DNA of 64,000 nt from positions 62,001 to 126,000 of the forward strand of contig CAJXOG010000003.1 in NCBI GenBank assembly GCA_913057775.1. Direction: 5' to 3'. The notes under the pieces are model-generated. The model had not been told where the DNA came from and did no database searches. It worked only from the letters and a program-made list of their open reading frames with translations. This stretch comes from an uncultured Fodinibius sp. GTDB lineage: Bacteria > Bacteroidota > Rhodothermia > Balneolales > Balneolaceae. The position numbers and the translations under genes were made by a program. Shown piece after piece: positions 1-8,704 of the stretch; the first letter of the stretch is position 1; each line of letters begins with the position of its first letter.

Positions 1-132
1 ATCTTTGGATGGGGCAAAAATAAGCTGACAGTTTTCACATTGATAATAATCCGAAGCGTAATGCTCGGAGGTATCCTCATAAAAATGCTTAACGTTTGAG
101 CTATCACAGAGGATGCAGGATTCGGGAATCAC
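1..132 (-). CDS. SAM-dependent methyltransferase, N-terminal fragment (runs off the left edge)
   Basis: This frame is absent from the ORF track because it is cut by the window edge. Reading the minus strand from a GTG at 132 gives 44 codons with the pattern CxLC followed by YYQCENCQLIF. That paired-cysteine, zinc-ribbon-like start is typical of class I SAM-dependent methyltransferases of the C-methyltransferase-like kind common in Bacteroidota. An in-frame stop lies just upstream of the GTG and no ATG is available, so GTG is the only reasonable start. The SAM-binding domain would lie outside the window, so the substrate cannot be judged. The gene is divergent from hutH. Confidence 0.6.
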   Translation of the reverse strand, partial: MIPESCILCDSSNVKHFYEDTSEHYASDYYQCENCQLIFAPSKD

Positions 133-168
133 GAAACAAAAGTCAGTTAAAAGGGGTGGTTATAATGC

Positions 169-176
169 CAAAGGTA
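169..176 (-). promoter_or_regulatory. Candidate -7 element for the truncated methyltransferase gene
   Basis: On the minus strand the octamer TACCTTTG matches the Bacteroidota -7 consensus TAnnTTTG exactly, 36 nt before the GTG start. No TTG sits at the expected -33 distance, so the call is weak. Confidence 0.35.
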
Positions 177-248
177 AAAAATCAAATGGACTTCTTTTAC
201 AGGAATTAGACGAGGTATAAGAAAAGTAGAACAGAAGTAGAATCAAAG

Positions 249-279
249 TTGGCATGAGCTTCCAGACCTCGTATTTTTA
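249..279 (+). promoter_or_regulatory. Candidate promoter of the hut cluster
   Basis: A TTG at 249-251 is followed after 20 nt by TATTTTTA at 272-279. This fits the Bacteroidota sigma-A layout TTG-N19-21-TAnnTTTG with one mismatch, and lies 32 nt upstream of the hutH GTG start. It is the best such match in the gap between the divergent methyltransferase and hutH. Confidence 0.45.
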
Positions 280-311
280 ATTAAATTATCGGGAAAGAAA
301 ATCTTAGTACA

Positions 312-1811
312 GTGAAAATAACGATATCCAATTTATACGATGACCTTTCTAAGAGTATCGCCCATCTAAAAGAGGATAAGTCTACTATTCAGGGGGCAAG
401 ATCAATAGTTGAGAACGCCCTTGATCGCGATGAGCCGATGTATGGAATTAATACCGGTTTTGGGGCACTGGCCAATAAGCGGGTAGGGGGTAAAGAGTTA
501 AAGCAGCTTCAACGTAATCTCATTTTGTCGCACTCCGTTGGGGTGGGTGAACTTATCCCAAAAGATATTTCGAGACTAATGCTGCAGTTGAAAATTCACG
601 CATTGGGATTGGGAAATTCAGGGATATCTGAGGAGACCTTCGACCGGTTGATCTATTTCTCTGATCATGATTTGATTCCCGCCATGCCTGAAAAAGGGAG
701 TGTGGGGGCTTCAGGTGATCTGGCTCCGCTGGCACATATGTCACTTCCGTTGCTGGGTTATGGATTATTTTGGAATGAGGAAGGTACCGATACTATTCCT
801 GCTGAAAAGGCATTAGATGAGCATGATTTAGAACCTCTTGACCTGCAACCTAAAGATGGCTTATCGTTGATCAATGGTACACAGCAGATGGGAGCGTATG
901 GAGCTTATGTACTCGAAAAATCTCTCAGTTTGTTGAAGGCCGCTGATCTGGTTGCAGCGATGAGCCTGGAGGCGCTACAGGGAAGTATCAAGCCATTTGA
1001 TGAGCGCATTCACGAAATTCGTCCCTATAACGGGCAACAAGAAGTGGCTCGGAATGTACGAGAGCTTTTAGTTGAAAGTGAGATTTTGGAGTCGCACCGC
1101 GATTGCGGAAAAGTACAGGACCCGTACTGCCTGCGATGCGTGCCACAGGTGCACGGAGCCAGTCGGGATGGATTGGAATATTCTCGCAAGACCGTAGAAA
1201 CTGAACTCAACTCGGTAACCGATAATCCGCTGGTATTTGAAAATGGAGATATTATCAGTGGCGGGAATTTTCATGGGCAGCCGTTGGCACTGGCGCTTGA
1301 TCACGCCAAGATTGCGCTGGCAGAACTGGCCAGTATTTCTGAGCGACGAACATACTTGTTGCTAGAAGGTCATGATGGGTTGCCGGAGCTGTTGATGGAA
1401 GAGACAGGCATCAATTCCGGGTTTATGATTCCGCAATATACTTCGGCGTCGCTGGTATCAGAAAACAAAGTGCTTTGTCATCCTTCTTCGGTGGATTCTA
1501 TTCCCACCAGCTTGGGGCAGGAAGACCACGTGAGTATGGGCAGTATAAGCGCGTTGAAGCTGCTGGAAGTGTATCAAAATGTGGAACAGGTGCTGGCAAT
1601 TGAGTTGTTTACGGCCGCGCAGGCGCTGGACTTTCGCAAGCCGTTAAAGCCGGGGCGCGGAGTAGAAATTGCCCATGAATTTGTCCGCGATGCCATTCCT
1701 CATGCCGAGGAAGATCATTATTTTAAGGACGATATTAGCAAGGCGGTAGAGCTGTTACAGAGCCGCAGTATGGTTGAGGAAGTAGAAAGACAATTAGTAA
1801 AGTTGAAGTGA
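312..1811 (+). CDS. hutH: Histidine ammonia-lyase
   Basis: HutH removes ammonia from L-histidine to give trans-urocanate, the first step of histidine degradation in the cytoplasm. The 499-residue product has the usual family length. The Ala133-Ser134-Gly135 triplet inside GSVGASGDLAPLAH is the one that cyclises to the MIO electrophile, and YGINTGFG (44-51) carries the catalytic tyrosine loop. The start is GTG at 312; no ATG lies nearby. It heads a same-strand run with hutI and hutG downstream, so a hut operon is likely. Phenylalanine or tyrosine ammonia-lyases share the fold, but the hutI/hutG context favours histidine. The urocanase gene hutU is not in the window. Confidence 0.95.
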   Translation: MKITISNLYDDLSKSIAHLKEDKSTIQGARSIVENALDRDEPMYGINTGFGALANKRVGGKELKQLQRNLILSHSVGVGELIPKDISRLMLQLKIHALGLGNSGISEETFDRLIYFSDHDLIPAMPEKGSVGASGDLAPLAHMSLPLLGYGLFWNEEGTDTIPAEKALDEHDLEPLDLQPKDGLSLINGTQQMGAYGAYVLEKSLSLLKAADLVAAMSLEALQGSIKPFDERIHEIRPYNGQQEVARNVRELLVESEILESHRDCGKVQDPYCLRCVPQVHGASRDGLEYSRKTVETELNSVTDNPLVFENGDIISGGNFHGQPLALALDHAKIALAELASISERRTYLLLEGHDGLPELLMEETGINSGFMIPQYTSASLVSENKVLCHPSSVDSIPTSLGQEDHVSMGSISALKLLEVYQNVEQVLAIELFTAAQALDFRKPLKPGRGVEIAHEFVRDAIPHAEEDHYFKDDISKAVELLQSRSMVEEVERQLVKLK

Positions 1812-1822
1812 TTTTTTAAGAT

Positions 1823-2932
1823 ATGTCCCTTGCAAAAAGTGTTTTGACTATCGTTTTTACCAGCTTTGTACTGGTAAATTGCCCCACGTCGCCTCAATTT
1901 GAAACACAGAATGGCAAAGAATTAGCAACAATAGGAGTCCCCGAATTTGGTGGTCATTTGTTTTGGCCAGCAGATGATGAAATGTTCTTTGTGGGTGGTT
2001 CTGGTTTTTATGCGATTAATCCTTCATCGAAAGAAATCAACGAGATATTAAATTCGGAAAAAATTCCTACCAGTTCTCTCCTAAATGGCAGAAATATTGT
2101 ATACGCTACAGTTGTACTATTAGAGGATAAGTACAAGATTTATTATCTGACAGATGAGCGAGAAACCGGATTTAGATTTAATAGGGGAAGTTTATATGAG
2201 TTAGAAGAGGGAAAAGAGCCGCAGAAGATTATTGCAAATATTACACATGCCAAAGTTTCAAATGATGGTTTGCGTGTTGCCTATGTTCGGTCCGGAGAGA
2301 AACGGCTGAATGATTCGCTTTTTGTTTATGATATTGAATCGAAAGAGTCAAAATATGTGAGAAAGGCTTTGCCGTTAACGTTTTCTGCAGATAATAATAT
2401 GTTACTTGTTGATGCTCCAGAAGAACAATTTCAGTTAAGTACAATAGATTTAGTAACCGGCGAAACCACTTCACTAAATTTTGACAATAAATACCTATAT
2501 CAACAAAAAGAGTTAGCAATTTCTTGGAATGCGAAATTTCCGATTATTGCCTTTGCAGAAGACAGAGAACAGTTCGGAGAAGATGGCAGTGCTTTAAAAA
2601 AGTGGGATGGTGAATCCGAAACAATAGAAAAAATTTGGGGCTTGCCTGAAAAGGAATCATTTAGTTTAAGCTTACCTATTGCGTGGTCGATGGATCGAAG
2701 TATGATTGCCAAGTGGACAAATCGTTGCTATGAAGGGTTAATTGGCAACTGTGCAAAACGGAGATTTACTTTGCATGTTATTCAGAATGCTTCGGGTTTA
2801 TCGGAAGCTGTCGCGAAGACAGCTGTTAGTGGAGCTTCTTTGGCCTTTTCCCCAGATGGATCAAAGCTTGCCTATACGACATCAAACTCATCTGCAGGTG
2901 AAATGAAGTTATATTTAATAAATACTAATTAA
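1823..2932 (+). CDS. Secreted beta-propeller (PD40/TolB-like) protein, possible lipoprotein
   Basis: A 369-residue protein with an N-terminal hydrophobic stretch ending in VLVNC (Cys20). This resembles a lipobox, although Asn at -1 is unusual, so lipidation is uncertain. The rest is beta-rich with propeller-blade signatures, clearest near the C-terminus as FSPDGSKLAYTTS, the PD40 (WD40-like) motif seen in TolB. It probably sits in the periplasm or on the outer membrane. It starts 12 bp after hutH and ends 15 bp before hutI, so it is embedded in the hut run. No enzymatic motif was recognised and its role there is unknown. Its sequence is more AT-rich in feel than hutH or hutI, which may point to later insertion. 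Confidence 0.7.
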   Translation: MSLAKSVLTIVFTSFVLVNCPTSPQFETQNGKELATIGVPEFGGHLFWPADDEMFFVGGSGFYAINPSSKEINEILNSEKIPTSSLLNGRNIVYATVVLLEDKYKIYYLTDERETGFRFNRGSLYELEEGKEPQKIIANITHAKVSNDGLRVAYVRSGEKRLNDSLFVYDIESKESKYVRKALPLTFSADNNMLLVDAPEEQFQLSTIDLVTGETTSLNFDNKYLYQQKELAISWNAKFPIIAFAEDREQFGEDGSALKKWDGESETIEKIWGLPEKESFSLSLPIAWSMDRSMIAKWTNRCYEGLIGNCAKRRFTLHVIQNASGLSEAVAKTAVSGASLAFSPDGSKLAYTTSNSSAGEMKLYLINTN

Positions 2933-2946
2933 GCGTTTCTTTTATA

Positions 2947-4173
2947 ATGCCAATACTTAAAAACATCGGATTTTTAGCAACGTGCAAAGATGAAGGGGAG
3001 CAGGGGGAGATCCATCCGATAAAAAATGCGGCCATTGCTTGGCAAAATGATACTATTTCGTGGGTAGGTTCGGAATCTGACCTGCCTTCAGAATATAATA
3101 ATGAAGAAGCATTTGATGCCGATGGAAAATTGGTGATTCCCGGTCTCATTGATTGCCACACGCATCTGGCATTTGGGGGATGGCGTTCTGATGAGTTTGC
3201 GATGCGCGTGCAGGGCAAAAGCTATCTCGAAATTGCTAAAGCAGGCGGTGGAATTCTGTCGACCGTTAAAGAGACACGTAAGGCCAGTGAAGATGAGCTT
3301 TATGAAAAGGCATTTGGGTTTTTGAAAGAAATGGCCAAGCTTGGAGTTACCACGGTTGAGTGTAAAAGTGGTTATGGGTTGTCGTTGGAAGATGAGATGA
3401 AAACGCTGCGCGTATATCAACGATTGGCCGAAGATCAGCCGATGCATATTATCTCTACCTTTTTGGGGGCGCATACTATACCCCCGGAATATAAAGATAA
3501 TCGGCAAGCGTACATCGATTTGGTGATTGAAGAAATGATTCCGAGAGTAGCCGAGAAAGAGTTGGCTGAATTTTGTGATATTTTCGCCGAAGACTCGGCT
3601 TTTACGATTGAAGAGTCGCGACGAATTCTAACGACTGCAAAAGCAGCGGGGTTAACGCCCAAGCTGCACGCTGATCAGCTTACTTCTTGTGGTGGAGCTG
3701 AATTGGCCGCGGAGATGGAGGCGGCCAGCGCGGATCACCTTGAAAAAATTTCGGATAAAGGAATCGAGGCTATGGCAAAAGCGGGTGTTGTAGGCGTGAC
3801 GCTACCGCTGGCTTCGCTATATACACAGGAGGAACCACTCAACTGCCGAAAGCTGGTGGATGGAGGTGTTGAAGTAGCTGTGGCTACAGATTTTAATCCG
3901 GGTTCGGCACCGAGCTACGATCTGCCGCTGGCAATGATGTTAACCTGCAACCAGGGACGATTAACGCCTGCCGAGGTATTGAAGGGAGCGTCCATATATG
4001 CAGCCAAGGCAATTAAACGGGATCTCAAGCTGGGTTCCATCGAAAAGGGGAAATTAGCCGACTTTGCTATTATTGATGCGCCGGACCCAAATTTTTGGAT
4101 GTATCATTACAAAGGAGGACAGTGTTTGAGAAACTTTAAAAAGGGACGAAAACTATATGAAAAATCCTCATAA
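2947..4173 (+). CDS. hutI: Imidazolonepropionase
   Basis: HutI hydrolyses 4-imidazolone-5-propionate to N-formimino-L-glutamate, the third step of histidine degradation. The 408-residue product is an amidohydrolase-fold metal enzyme. The metal-binding HxH is in LIDCHTHLAFGG (His71, His73), a further histidine is in LHADQL (His241), and the acidic ligand is in VATDFNPGSAPS (Asp315). Start ATG at 2947. The order hutH, propeller protein, hutI places the first and third pathway enzymes together, while the second step (urocanase) is missing from the window. Confidence 0.95.
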   Translation: MPILKNIGFLATCKDEGEQGEIHPIKNAAIAWQNDTISWVGSESDLPSEYNNEEAFDADGKLVIPGLIDCHTHLAFGGWRSDEFAMRVQGKSYLEIAKAGGGILSTVKETRKASEDELYEKAFGFLKEMAKLGVTTVECKSGYGLSLEDEMKTLRVYQRLAEDQPMHIISTFLGAHTIPPEYKDNRQAYIDLVIEEMIPRVAEKELAEFCDIFAEDSAFTIEESRRILTTAKAAGLTPKLHADQLTSCGGAELAAEMEAASADHLEKISDKGIEAMAKAGVVGVTLPLASLYTQEEPLNCRKLVDGGVEVAVATDFNPGSAPSYDLPLAMMLTCNQGRLTPAEVLKGASIYAAKAIKRDLKLGSIEKGKLADFAIIDAPDPNFWMYHYKGGQCLRNFKKGRKLYEKSS

Positions 4174-4268
4174 AATATAGGGTTTCCCCTACATGGTTTT
4201 TGGAACCACATACGTCTTTGAGTTGTAGAAATACATCATGCCACAACAACCTTAAAAGGGAGGATATT

Positions 4269-4667
4269 ATGACACCAAAGACAATGAAAAAAATGAAGAA
4301 TGCTGTTGCGTGGTTTGAAATCCCCGCCAAGAAATTAAGCAGAGCAAAAAAATTCTATGAGTCTATCTTTGATATCAAGATGGAAGATATGGAGATGGAT
4401 AATGATCTAAAGATGACCATGTTCCCGGTTGAGGCAGGAGGAGTGGGTGGAGCGATCTGTGAACACAGGGAATTCTATAAACCTAGCCATGAGGGATCTT
4501 TGGTTTACATCAGCGCCAACCCTGATCTGCAGAAAGTGCTGGATAAGGTTGAACGAAATGGGGGCAAGATCATCCAGAAAAAGACGATCATAACCGATGA
4601 GTATGGTTATATGGCTATTATCGAGGATACGGAAGGCAATCGCATAGCCCTGCATTCTGAGCATTAA
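4269..4667 (+). CDS. VOC-superfamily (glyoxalase/bleomycin-resistance fold) protein
   Basis: The ORF track begins at 4200, but I place the start at ATG 4269 because a strong GGGAGG sits just upstream and the VOC fold begins immediately with VAWFEIPAKKLSRAKKFYE. The 132-residue product has the classic paired beta-alpha-beta-beta-beta layout, ending in a second-module motif DTEGNRIALHS that usually supplies a metal ligand. Such proteins range from glyoxalases to dioxygenases and binding proteins, and the substrate cannot be read from sequence. It follows hutI after a gap of 95 bp and is followed by a terminator, so the first transcription unit may end here. Confidence 0.8.
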   Translation: MTPKTMKKMKNAVAWFEIPAKKLSRAKKFYESIFDIKMEDMEMDNDLKMTMFPVEAGGVGGAICEHREFYKPSHEGSLVYISANPDLQKVLDKVERNGGKIIQKKTIITDEYGYMAIIEDTEGNRIALHSEH

Positions 4668-4694
4668 TTAATAACGGGAATGGCTGATATTGGG

Positions 4695-4729
4695 AAAATG
4701 CTGTCAACAAAATGTTGATAGCATTTTTT
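4695..4729 (+). terminator. Intrinsic terminator after the VOC gene
   Basis: AAAATGCTGTCAACA and TGTTGATAGCATTTT form a 15-bp stem with one G-U pair around an AAA loop, running directly into a T tract. It lies between the VOC gene and the exchanger gene, so some transcripts should stop before the exchanger and hutG. Confidence 0.8.
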
Positions 4730-4787
4730 GTTAAAGAAATAGTATCGTTAGTATTAACGAACTCATTAGCAAACAAGTACGATTGTT

Positions 4788-5867
4788 GTGGTTGCTACGA
4801 TACTCTTTTTTATTGCCGGACTTTTATTACTTATTGGCGGAGCCGAACTGTTGGTCCGTGGTGCATCTGCGCTGGCTGGTCGCTTGGGCATGACCCCACT
4901 CGTTATTGGGCTAACGGTGGTCGCTTTTGGTACCAGTGCTCCGGAACTTGCTATTAGTTTGCAGTCGGGAATTGCCGGAGAAGATGCTCTGCTGCTAGGC
5001 AATGTAATTGGCAGCAATATTTTTAACGTGCTGTTTATTTTGGGTATTTCAGCCATGCTTGCCCCATTAATTGTCTCCAAAAATCTAATTAAGCTTGATG
5101 TCCCACTGATGATTGGAGCTTCAATCCTGCTTTATTTTTTCGCCTGGGATGGGACAATAAGCCGAATTGAAGGGGGGATTCTGTTTGTTTTGTTATTGAC
5201 ATATATTGGATTTTTGATTTACGATGCCCGAAAACAACACAATGCCCAATCAAAAGACGAAAGTACTCAATCCGCCGAATCAAAAAGTCGCTATTGGGTT
5301 TGGGATGCAGCATTTGTTATTGCCGGTTTTGTCCTCTTAGTAATTGGAGCCCGATGGTTGGTTGACGGGGCCGTAAATTTTGCTGAATATCTGGGAGTTA
5401 GCAGCCTTATAATTGGATTAACCATCGTTGCTGCAGGGACTTCTCTGCCCGAGGTTGCTACGTCGATATTAGCAAGTATAAAAGGAGAACGCGATTTAGC
5501 TGTTGGAAATATCGTCGGCAGCAATTTATTTAATATCATGTGCATTATTGGTTTAACAGCCATCATACTACCCGGTGGCATTGTGGTACAGCCGGGGGTA
5601 GTGGGATTTGATATCCCTGTGATGATTGCAGCATCAATTGTTTGTTTGCCCATTTTTATTACGGATAGTTTGATCAGCCGTTGGGAGGGGATCTTCTTCT
5701 TGGGATACTATATTGCTTTTACAGTATATTTGATTTTAACAGCTACCGAACATCATTTGTTGCCCTATTTTAATACTGCTATGGGATGGTTTGTACTGCC
5801 CATGACATTAATGACGGGGCTTTTTATGTTGGTTAGAGAATGGAAAAACGGAACAAGGAATATTTAA
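4788..5867 (+). CDS. Calcium/sodium antiporter (CaCA family, YrbG-like)
   Basis: A 359-residue inner-membrane antiporter with about ten predicted membrane helices in two inverted halves. Each half carries an alpha-repeat signature: TVVAFGTSAPE (Gly48-Glu53) with GNVIGSNIFNV, and TIVAAGTSLPE (Gly217-Glu222) with GNIVGSNLFNI. The conserved acidic residues and the GNxxGSN motifs are the ion-coordinating elements of CaCA exchangers. The start is GTG 4788, the first usable codon after an in-frame TAG. The stop is adjacent to the hutG ATG, so the two genes are almost certainly co-transcribed. A link to histidine catabolism has no precedent known to me. Confidence 0.88.
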   Translation: MVATILFFIAGLLLLIGGAELLVRGASALAGRLGMTPLVIGLTVVAFGTSAPELAISLQSGIAGEDALLLGNVIGSNIFNVLFILGISAMLAPLIVSKNLIKLDVPLMIGASILLYFFAWDGTISRIEGGILFVLLLTYIGFLIYDARKQHNAQSKDESTQSAESKSRYWVWDAAFVIAGFVLLVIGARWLVDGAVNFAEYLGVSSLIIGLTIVAAGTSLPEVATSILASIKGERDLAVGNIVGSNLFNIMCIIGLTAIILPGGIVVQPGVVGFDIPVMIAASIVCLPIFITDSLISRWEGIFFLGYYIAFTVYLILTATEHHLLPYFNTAMGWFVLPMTLMTGLFMLVREWKNGTRNI

Positions 5868-5868
5868 A

Positions 5869-6807
5869 ATGTCGTTATTAAAAGAAGTATCTATAGATAT
5901 CCCTAAAACAGTAGATAACGATCCGCGAATTGGTCAACTTATTGAATCTAATCTCGGAAAGAATGATACTCCCCGGGCAGTAATTATTGGTTTTCCGTCG
6001 GATAAAGGGGTAACCATCAATGGAGGGCGTGCTGGTGCTGCTGATGCTCCCGAGGCTATTCGTAAGCAGTTATATAAAATGACCCCGAACCCTGAAACCC
6101 ATGATGCCTTCGTAGATGTGATAGGCAATATGCGGGATGTAGGGGATATAAATATTCATTATGAGGTGGAAGAGGATCAGCAAAATTTGGGTAAGGTGAT
6201 AGCCGGTTTTTTAGAGGAGGGAATAATTCCCATTATTCTTGGCGGCGGACACGAAACGGCTTTGGGACATTTTTTGGGATATGCAGAAGCGGAATTGAAA
6301 ACGGCAATCTTTAATTTAGATGCTCACACCGATGTTCGTCCGCTAAAAAAGGGACAAGCACATTCCGGGTCGCCTTTCCGGCAGGTTATAGAACATGAAA
6401 GGGAATGTGGTGAAATGTATTTGGTGGCGGGATTGCAGCCTCAATCTGTAGCACAATCTCATCTGCATTATATAAAAGAGAGCGGTGGTGAATATCTATT
6501 AAGAGATGAAACCAATATCACCTCAATTTCGGGATTATTTCATCAACACGAGAGTGAAAGACTCATGGTAACGTTTGATATGGATGCCGTTGATCAATCA
6601 CAGGCGCCGGGCGTGAGTGCTCCCTGTGTAAATGGTTTGCCTTCCGATTTGTGGCTGACGGCTGCATACCTGGCCGGACGAAACGAACAGGTCACCTCAT
6701 TTGATTTGTCAGAAGTTAATCCGCGCCACGACCGCGATAACCAAACGGCAAAGCTGGCTGCGGTGACGATCTGGAATTTTTTGTTGGGGTTAAGTGAGCG
6801 GAAGTAG
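5869..6807 (+). CDS. hutG: Formimidoylglutamase, ureohydrolase (arginase/agmatinase) family
   Basis: HutG of the ureohydrolase family splits N-formimino-L-glutamate into L-glutamate and formamide, ending histidine degradation. The dinuclear Mn site is complete: GGGHE (His128), DAHTD (Asp151, His153, Asp155) and FDMDAVD (Asp237, Asp239, Asp242). The 312-residue length is normal. It begins 1 bp after the exchanger stop. An agmatinase or arginase cannot be excluded from the active site alone, because the same metal ligands are shared, but hutH and hutI in the same run make formimidoylglutamase much more likely. Confidence 0.88.
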   Translation: MSLLKEVSIDIPKTVDNDPRIGQLIESNLGKNDTPRAVIIGFPSDKGVTINGGRAGAADAPEAIRKQLYKMTPNPETHDAFVDVIGNMRDVGDINIHYEVEEDQQNLGKVIAGFLEEGIIPIILGGGHETALGHFLGYAEAELKTAIFNLDAHTDVRPLKKGQAHSGSPFRQVIEHERECGEMYLVAGLQPQSVAQSHLHYIKESGGEYLLRDETNITSISGLFHQHESERLMVTFDMDAVDQSQAPGVSAPCVNGLPSDLWLTAAYLAGRNEQVTSFDLSEVNPRHDRDNQTAKLAAVTIWNFLLGLSERK

Positions 6808-7004
6808 GACAGGGGATTTCTGTTATTGATCTGATTTATATGGACTGGATTAGAACGTAAAGACCTATCAAAGCAATAAAATATACCTCGGTACTATTCT
6901 AATTAGTTTCTTATTCGGATTAATTAAATGATCATGGAACCTTTGCTTGTGGTTATATGGTTAGTGCTGCATTATTAGGCAATACATAAGCAAAAAAGAT
7001 TTCT

Positions 7005-7457
7005 ATGTATATATTGCAGCAAGAGCAGGTATTGGAAACTTCGGCGGATGAGCTTTGGAAGTTTATATCCAAACCGGCAAATCTAAATGAGATTACGCCC
7101 CCAGAGCTTGACTTTACGATTATCAGTGAGGTGCCGGAGAAAATGTATAATGGGTTGCTGGTTGAGTATGATGTTAAGCTGCCATTGTTGGGGCACTCAG
7201 AATGGATTACTGAAATCAAGCATATTATCCCCGGAAAAGAGTTCGTCGATGAGCAGCGGATAGGTCCGTACCGGTTCTGGTATCACTATCATAAAATTGA
7301 AGAGGCAGAATCGGGAGTAAGGATGATTGATCAAGTAAATTACGTACCGCCTTACGGAGTACTGGGTAAAATTGTAAATAAGTTACTGATTAGGAATAAG
7401 CTGCACGATATCTTTGAATATCGAAAGCAGGTTCTCCATCAGCGGTATAACAATTGA
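7005..7457 (+). CDS. SRPBCC-fold (START-like) protein
   Basis: A 150-residue cytoplasmic protein with the opening pattern of SRPBCC/polyketide-cyclase-like proteins: an N-terminal strand, then a helix (SADELWKFISKPANLNEITPPEL), then long beta strands. The sequence resembles the cell-division-inhibitor-like SRPBCC subgroup found beside epimerase genes, but no such partner is present. These folds bind hydrophobic ligands in a deep cavity, and the ligand is unknown. It is preceded by about 200 bp with no gene and faces the mrp gene across a palindromic repeat. Confidence 0.7.
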   Translation: MYILQQEQVLETSADELWKFISKPANLNEITPPELDFTIISEVPEKMYNGLLVEYDVKLPLLGHSEWITEIKHIIPGKEFVDEQRIGPYRFWYHYHKIEEAESGVRMIDQVNYVPPYGVLGKIVNKLLIRNKLHDIFEYRKQVLHQRYNN

Positions 7458-7480
7458 ACCCCAAACTGTGAAAGAAGTAA

Positions 7481-7541
7481 GTGTCATCCCGAACTTGGTT
7501 CGGGATCTGTAACGATAGATGCTGAAGCAAGTTCAGCATGG
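7481..7541. repeat. REP-like double palindrome between convergent genes
   Basis: Two short hairpins lie in tandem: CCCGAAC-TTG-GTTCGGG (7488-7504) and ATGCTGAA-GCAAG-TTCAGCAT (7519-7539). They sit exactly between the SRPBCC gene and mrp, which converge. The pattern resembles the extragenic palindromes scattered through many bacterial genomes (GTCATCCCGAACTTG... GATGCTGAA...). It could also stop transcription from both sides. Confidence 0.65.
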
Positions 7542-7549
7542 CATTGTGG

Positions 7550-8704
7550 CTAAGGCCTAATTTTAATATCAATTTTTTCCGTGGGATCTTGCTCTTGGTT
7601 TCGGATAGCGAGCTGCTGAATTACATTATTGGACAACTCGACAAACTTTTGAGCTGATTTCGTTTCCATATCTCCCAGTACAATAGGCTTGCCCTCGTCA
7701 CTGCTCTCACGCACTTTCTGTTCCAGGGGGATTTCGCCCAGGAAGTTGGTTCCCATGCGCTCAGCTAGATTGCGAACCCCATGTTTGCCAAAGATATAGT
7801 ATTTCTTATCCGGCATATCTTCGGGGATGAAATAGGCCATATTTTCAACCATGCCTAATACCGGGACATTCACTTTCTTGAACATAGCCACTCCTTTTCG
7901 GGCATCATCAAGGGCCACATCCTGTGGCGTAGAAACGATAACAGCACCGGTCAGCGGAACGGTTTGTACCAACGTCAGCTGGATATCGCCCGTTCCGGGA
8001 GGAAGGTCTAATACCATATAGTCGAGTTCGCCCCATTCCACTTCATTCATAAATTGTTTGACCGCACTTGTTACCATGGGCCCGCGCCAGATCATAGCCT
8101 GATCGGGGTCAACGAGCATTCCCATAGATAGAAAGCGGACGCCGTATTTTTCTTTGGGGATAAGTTGTTTTTGAGTCGTAATATTGGGTCGTCCGTGAGC
8201 ATCCATCATCGTAGGAATACTGGGACCATAGATATCTGTATCCAAGAGTCCAACTTTGGCGCCCGTACGGGCCAATCCACAAGCGAGATTAACGGCTACG
8301 GTAGATTTTCCTACTCCACCCTTGCCAGAAGCAACTGCGATAATATTCTTAACGCTCGAAAGGACTTCCTCATTCTCATCTTCTTGCTGCTCTTTTTTCT
8401 TTCGATGACCTTGCCCCGGGAATTCGCCCTTATCTTCGTTATTTCGGAATTTTGAAATATTTACGGCCGTCGTTATATCAAGGACGGCATCTTCATCCAC
8501 GAATTTGCGAATCGCATCTTCACACATATCCTTAAGCTTGGATTCCAGCTCGGGATCCTTGTCCGGAAGATCAATCGTGAAGGTGATGAACGAATCCTGA
8601 ACAATAAGATCTTCGATCATATCAAGGGTGACCAGATCTTTGTCCATCTCAGGATGCATCACATGGGTAAGTGCCGTACGTACTTGTTGCTTGTTAATGG
8701 CCAT
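7550..8704 (-). CDS. mrp: Mrp/NBP35-type P-loop ATPase with N-terminal MIP18 domain
   Basis: Mrp-type ATPases are iron-sulfur cluster carriers for apoprotein maturation in the cytoplasm. Residues 1-85 match the MIP18 (DUF59) module. A deviant Walker A, ASGKGGVGKST, follows at 125-135, with the ParA-like LDTDIYGPSIPTM and DLPPGTGD motifs after it. The 384-residue length is usual. The CxxC that bridges a cluster at the dimer interface in many Mrp/ApbC proteins is not seen; the loop reads MAYFIPEDMPDKKYYIFG instead, a variant I associate with Bacteroidota homologues. The gene is divergent from gcvT over a gap of about 310 bp. Confidence 0.9.
   Translation of the reverse strand: MAINKQQVRTALTHVMHPEMDKDLVTLDMIEDLIVQDSFITFTIDLPDKDPELESKLKDMCEDAIRKFVDEDAVLDITTAVNISKFRNNEDKGEFPGQGHRKKKEQQEDENEEVLSSVKNIIAVASGKGGVGKSTVAVNLACGLARTGAKVGLLDTDIYGPSIPTMMDAHGRPNITTQKQLIPKEKYGVRFLSMGMLVDPDQAMIWRGPMVTSAVKQFMNEVEWGELDYMVLDLPPGTGDIQLTLVQTVPLTGAVIVSTPQDVALDDARKGVAMFKKVNVPVLGMVENMAYFIPEDMPDKKYYIFGKHGVRNLAERMGTNFLGEIPLEQKVRESSDEGKPIVLGDMETKSAQKFVELSNNVIQQLAIRNQEQDPTEKIDIKIRP

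Noticed and set aside
4712-4957. Plus-strand ORF of 81 residues at the exchanger start
   Set aside because: Frame-shifted shadow of the exchanger gene, Cys/Trp-rich with no fold pattern.
5869-6807. Agmatinase or arginase as the identity of hutG
   Set aside because: The metal site does not discriminate, but hutH and hutI in the same run make formimidoylglutamase the better call.
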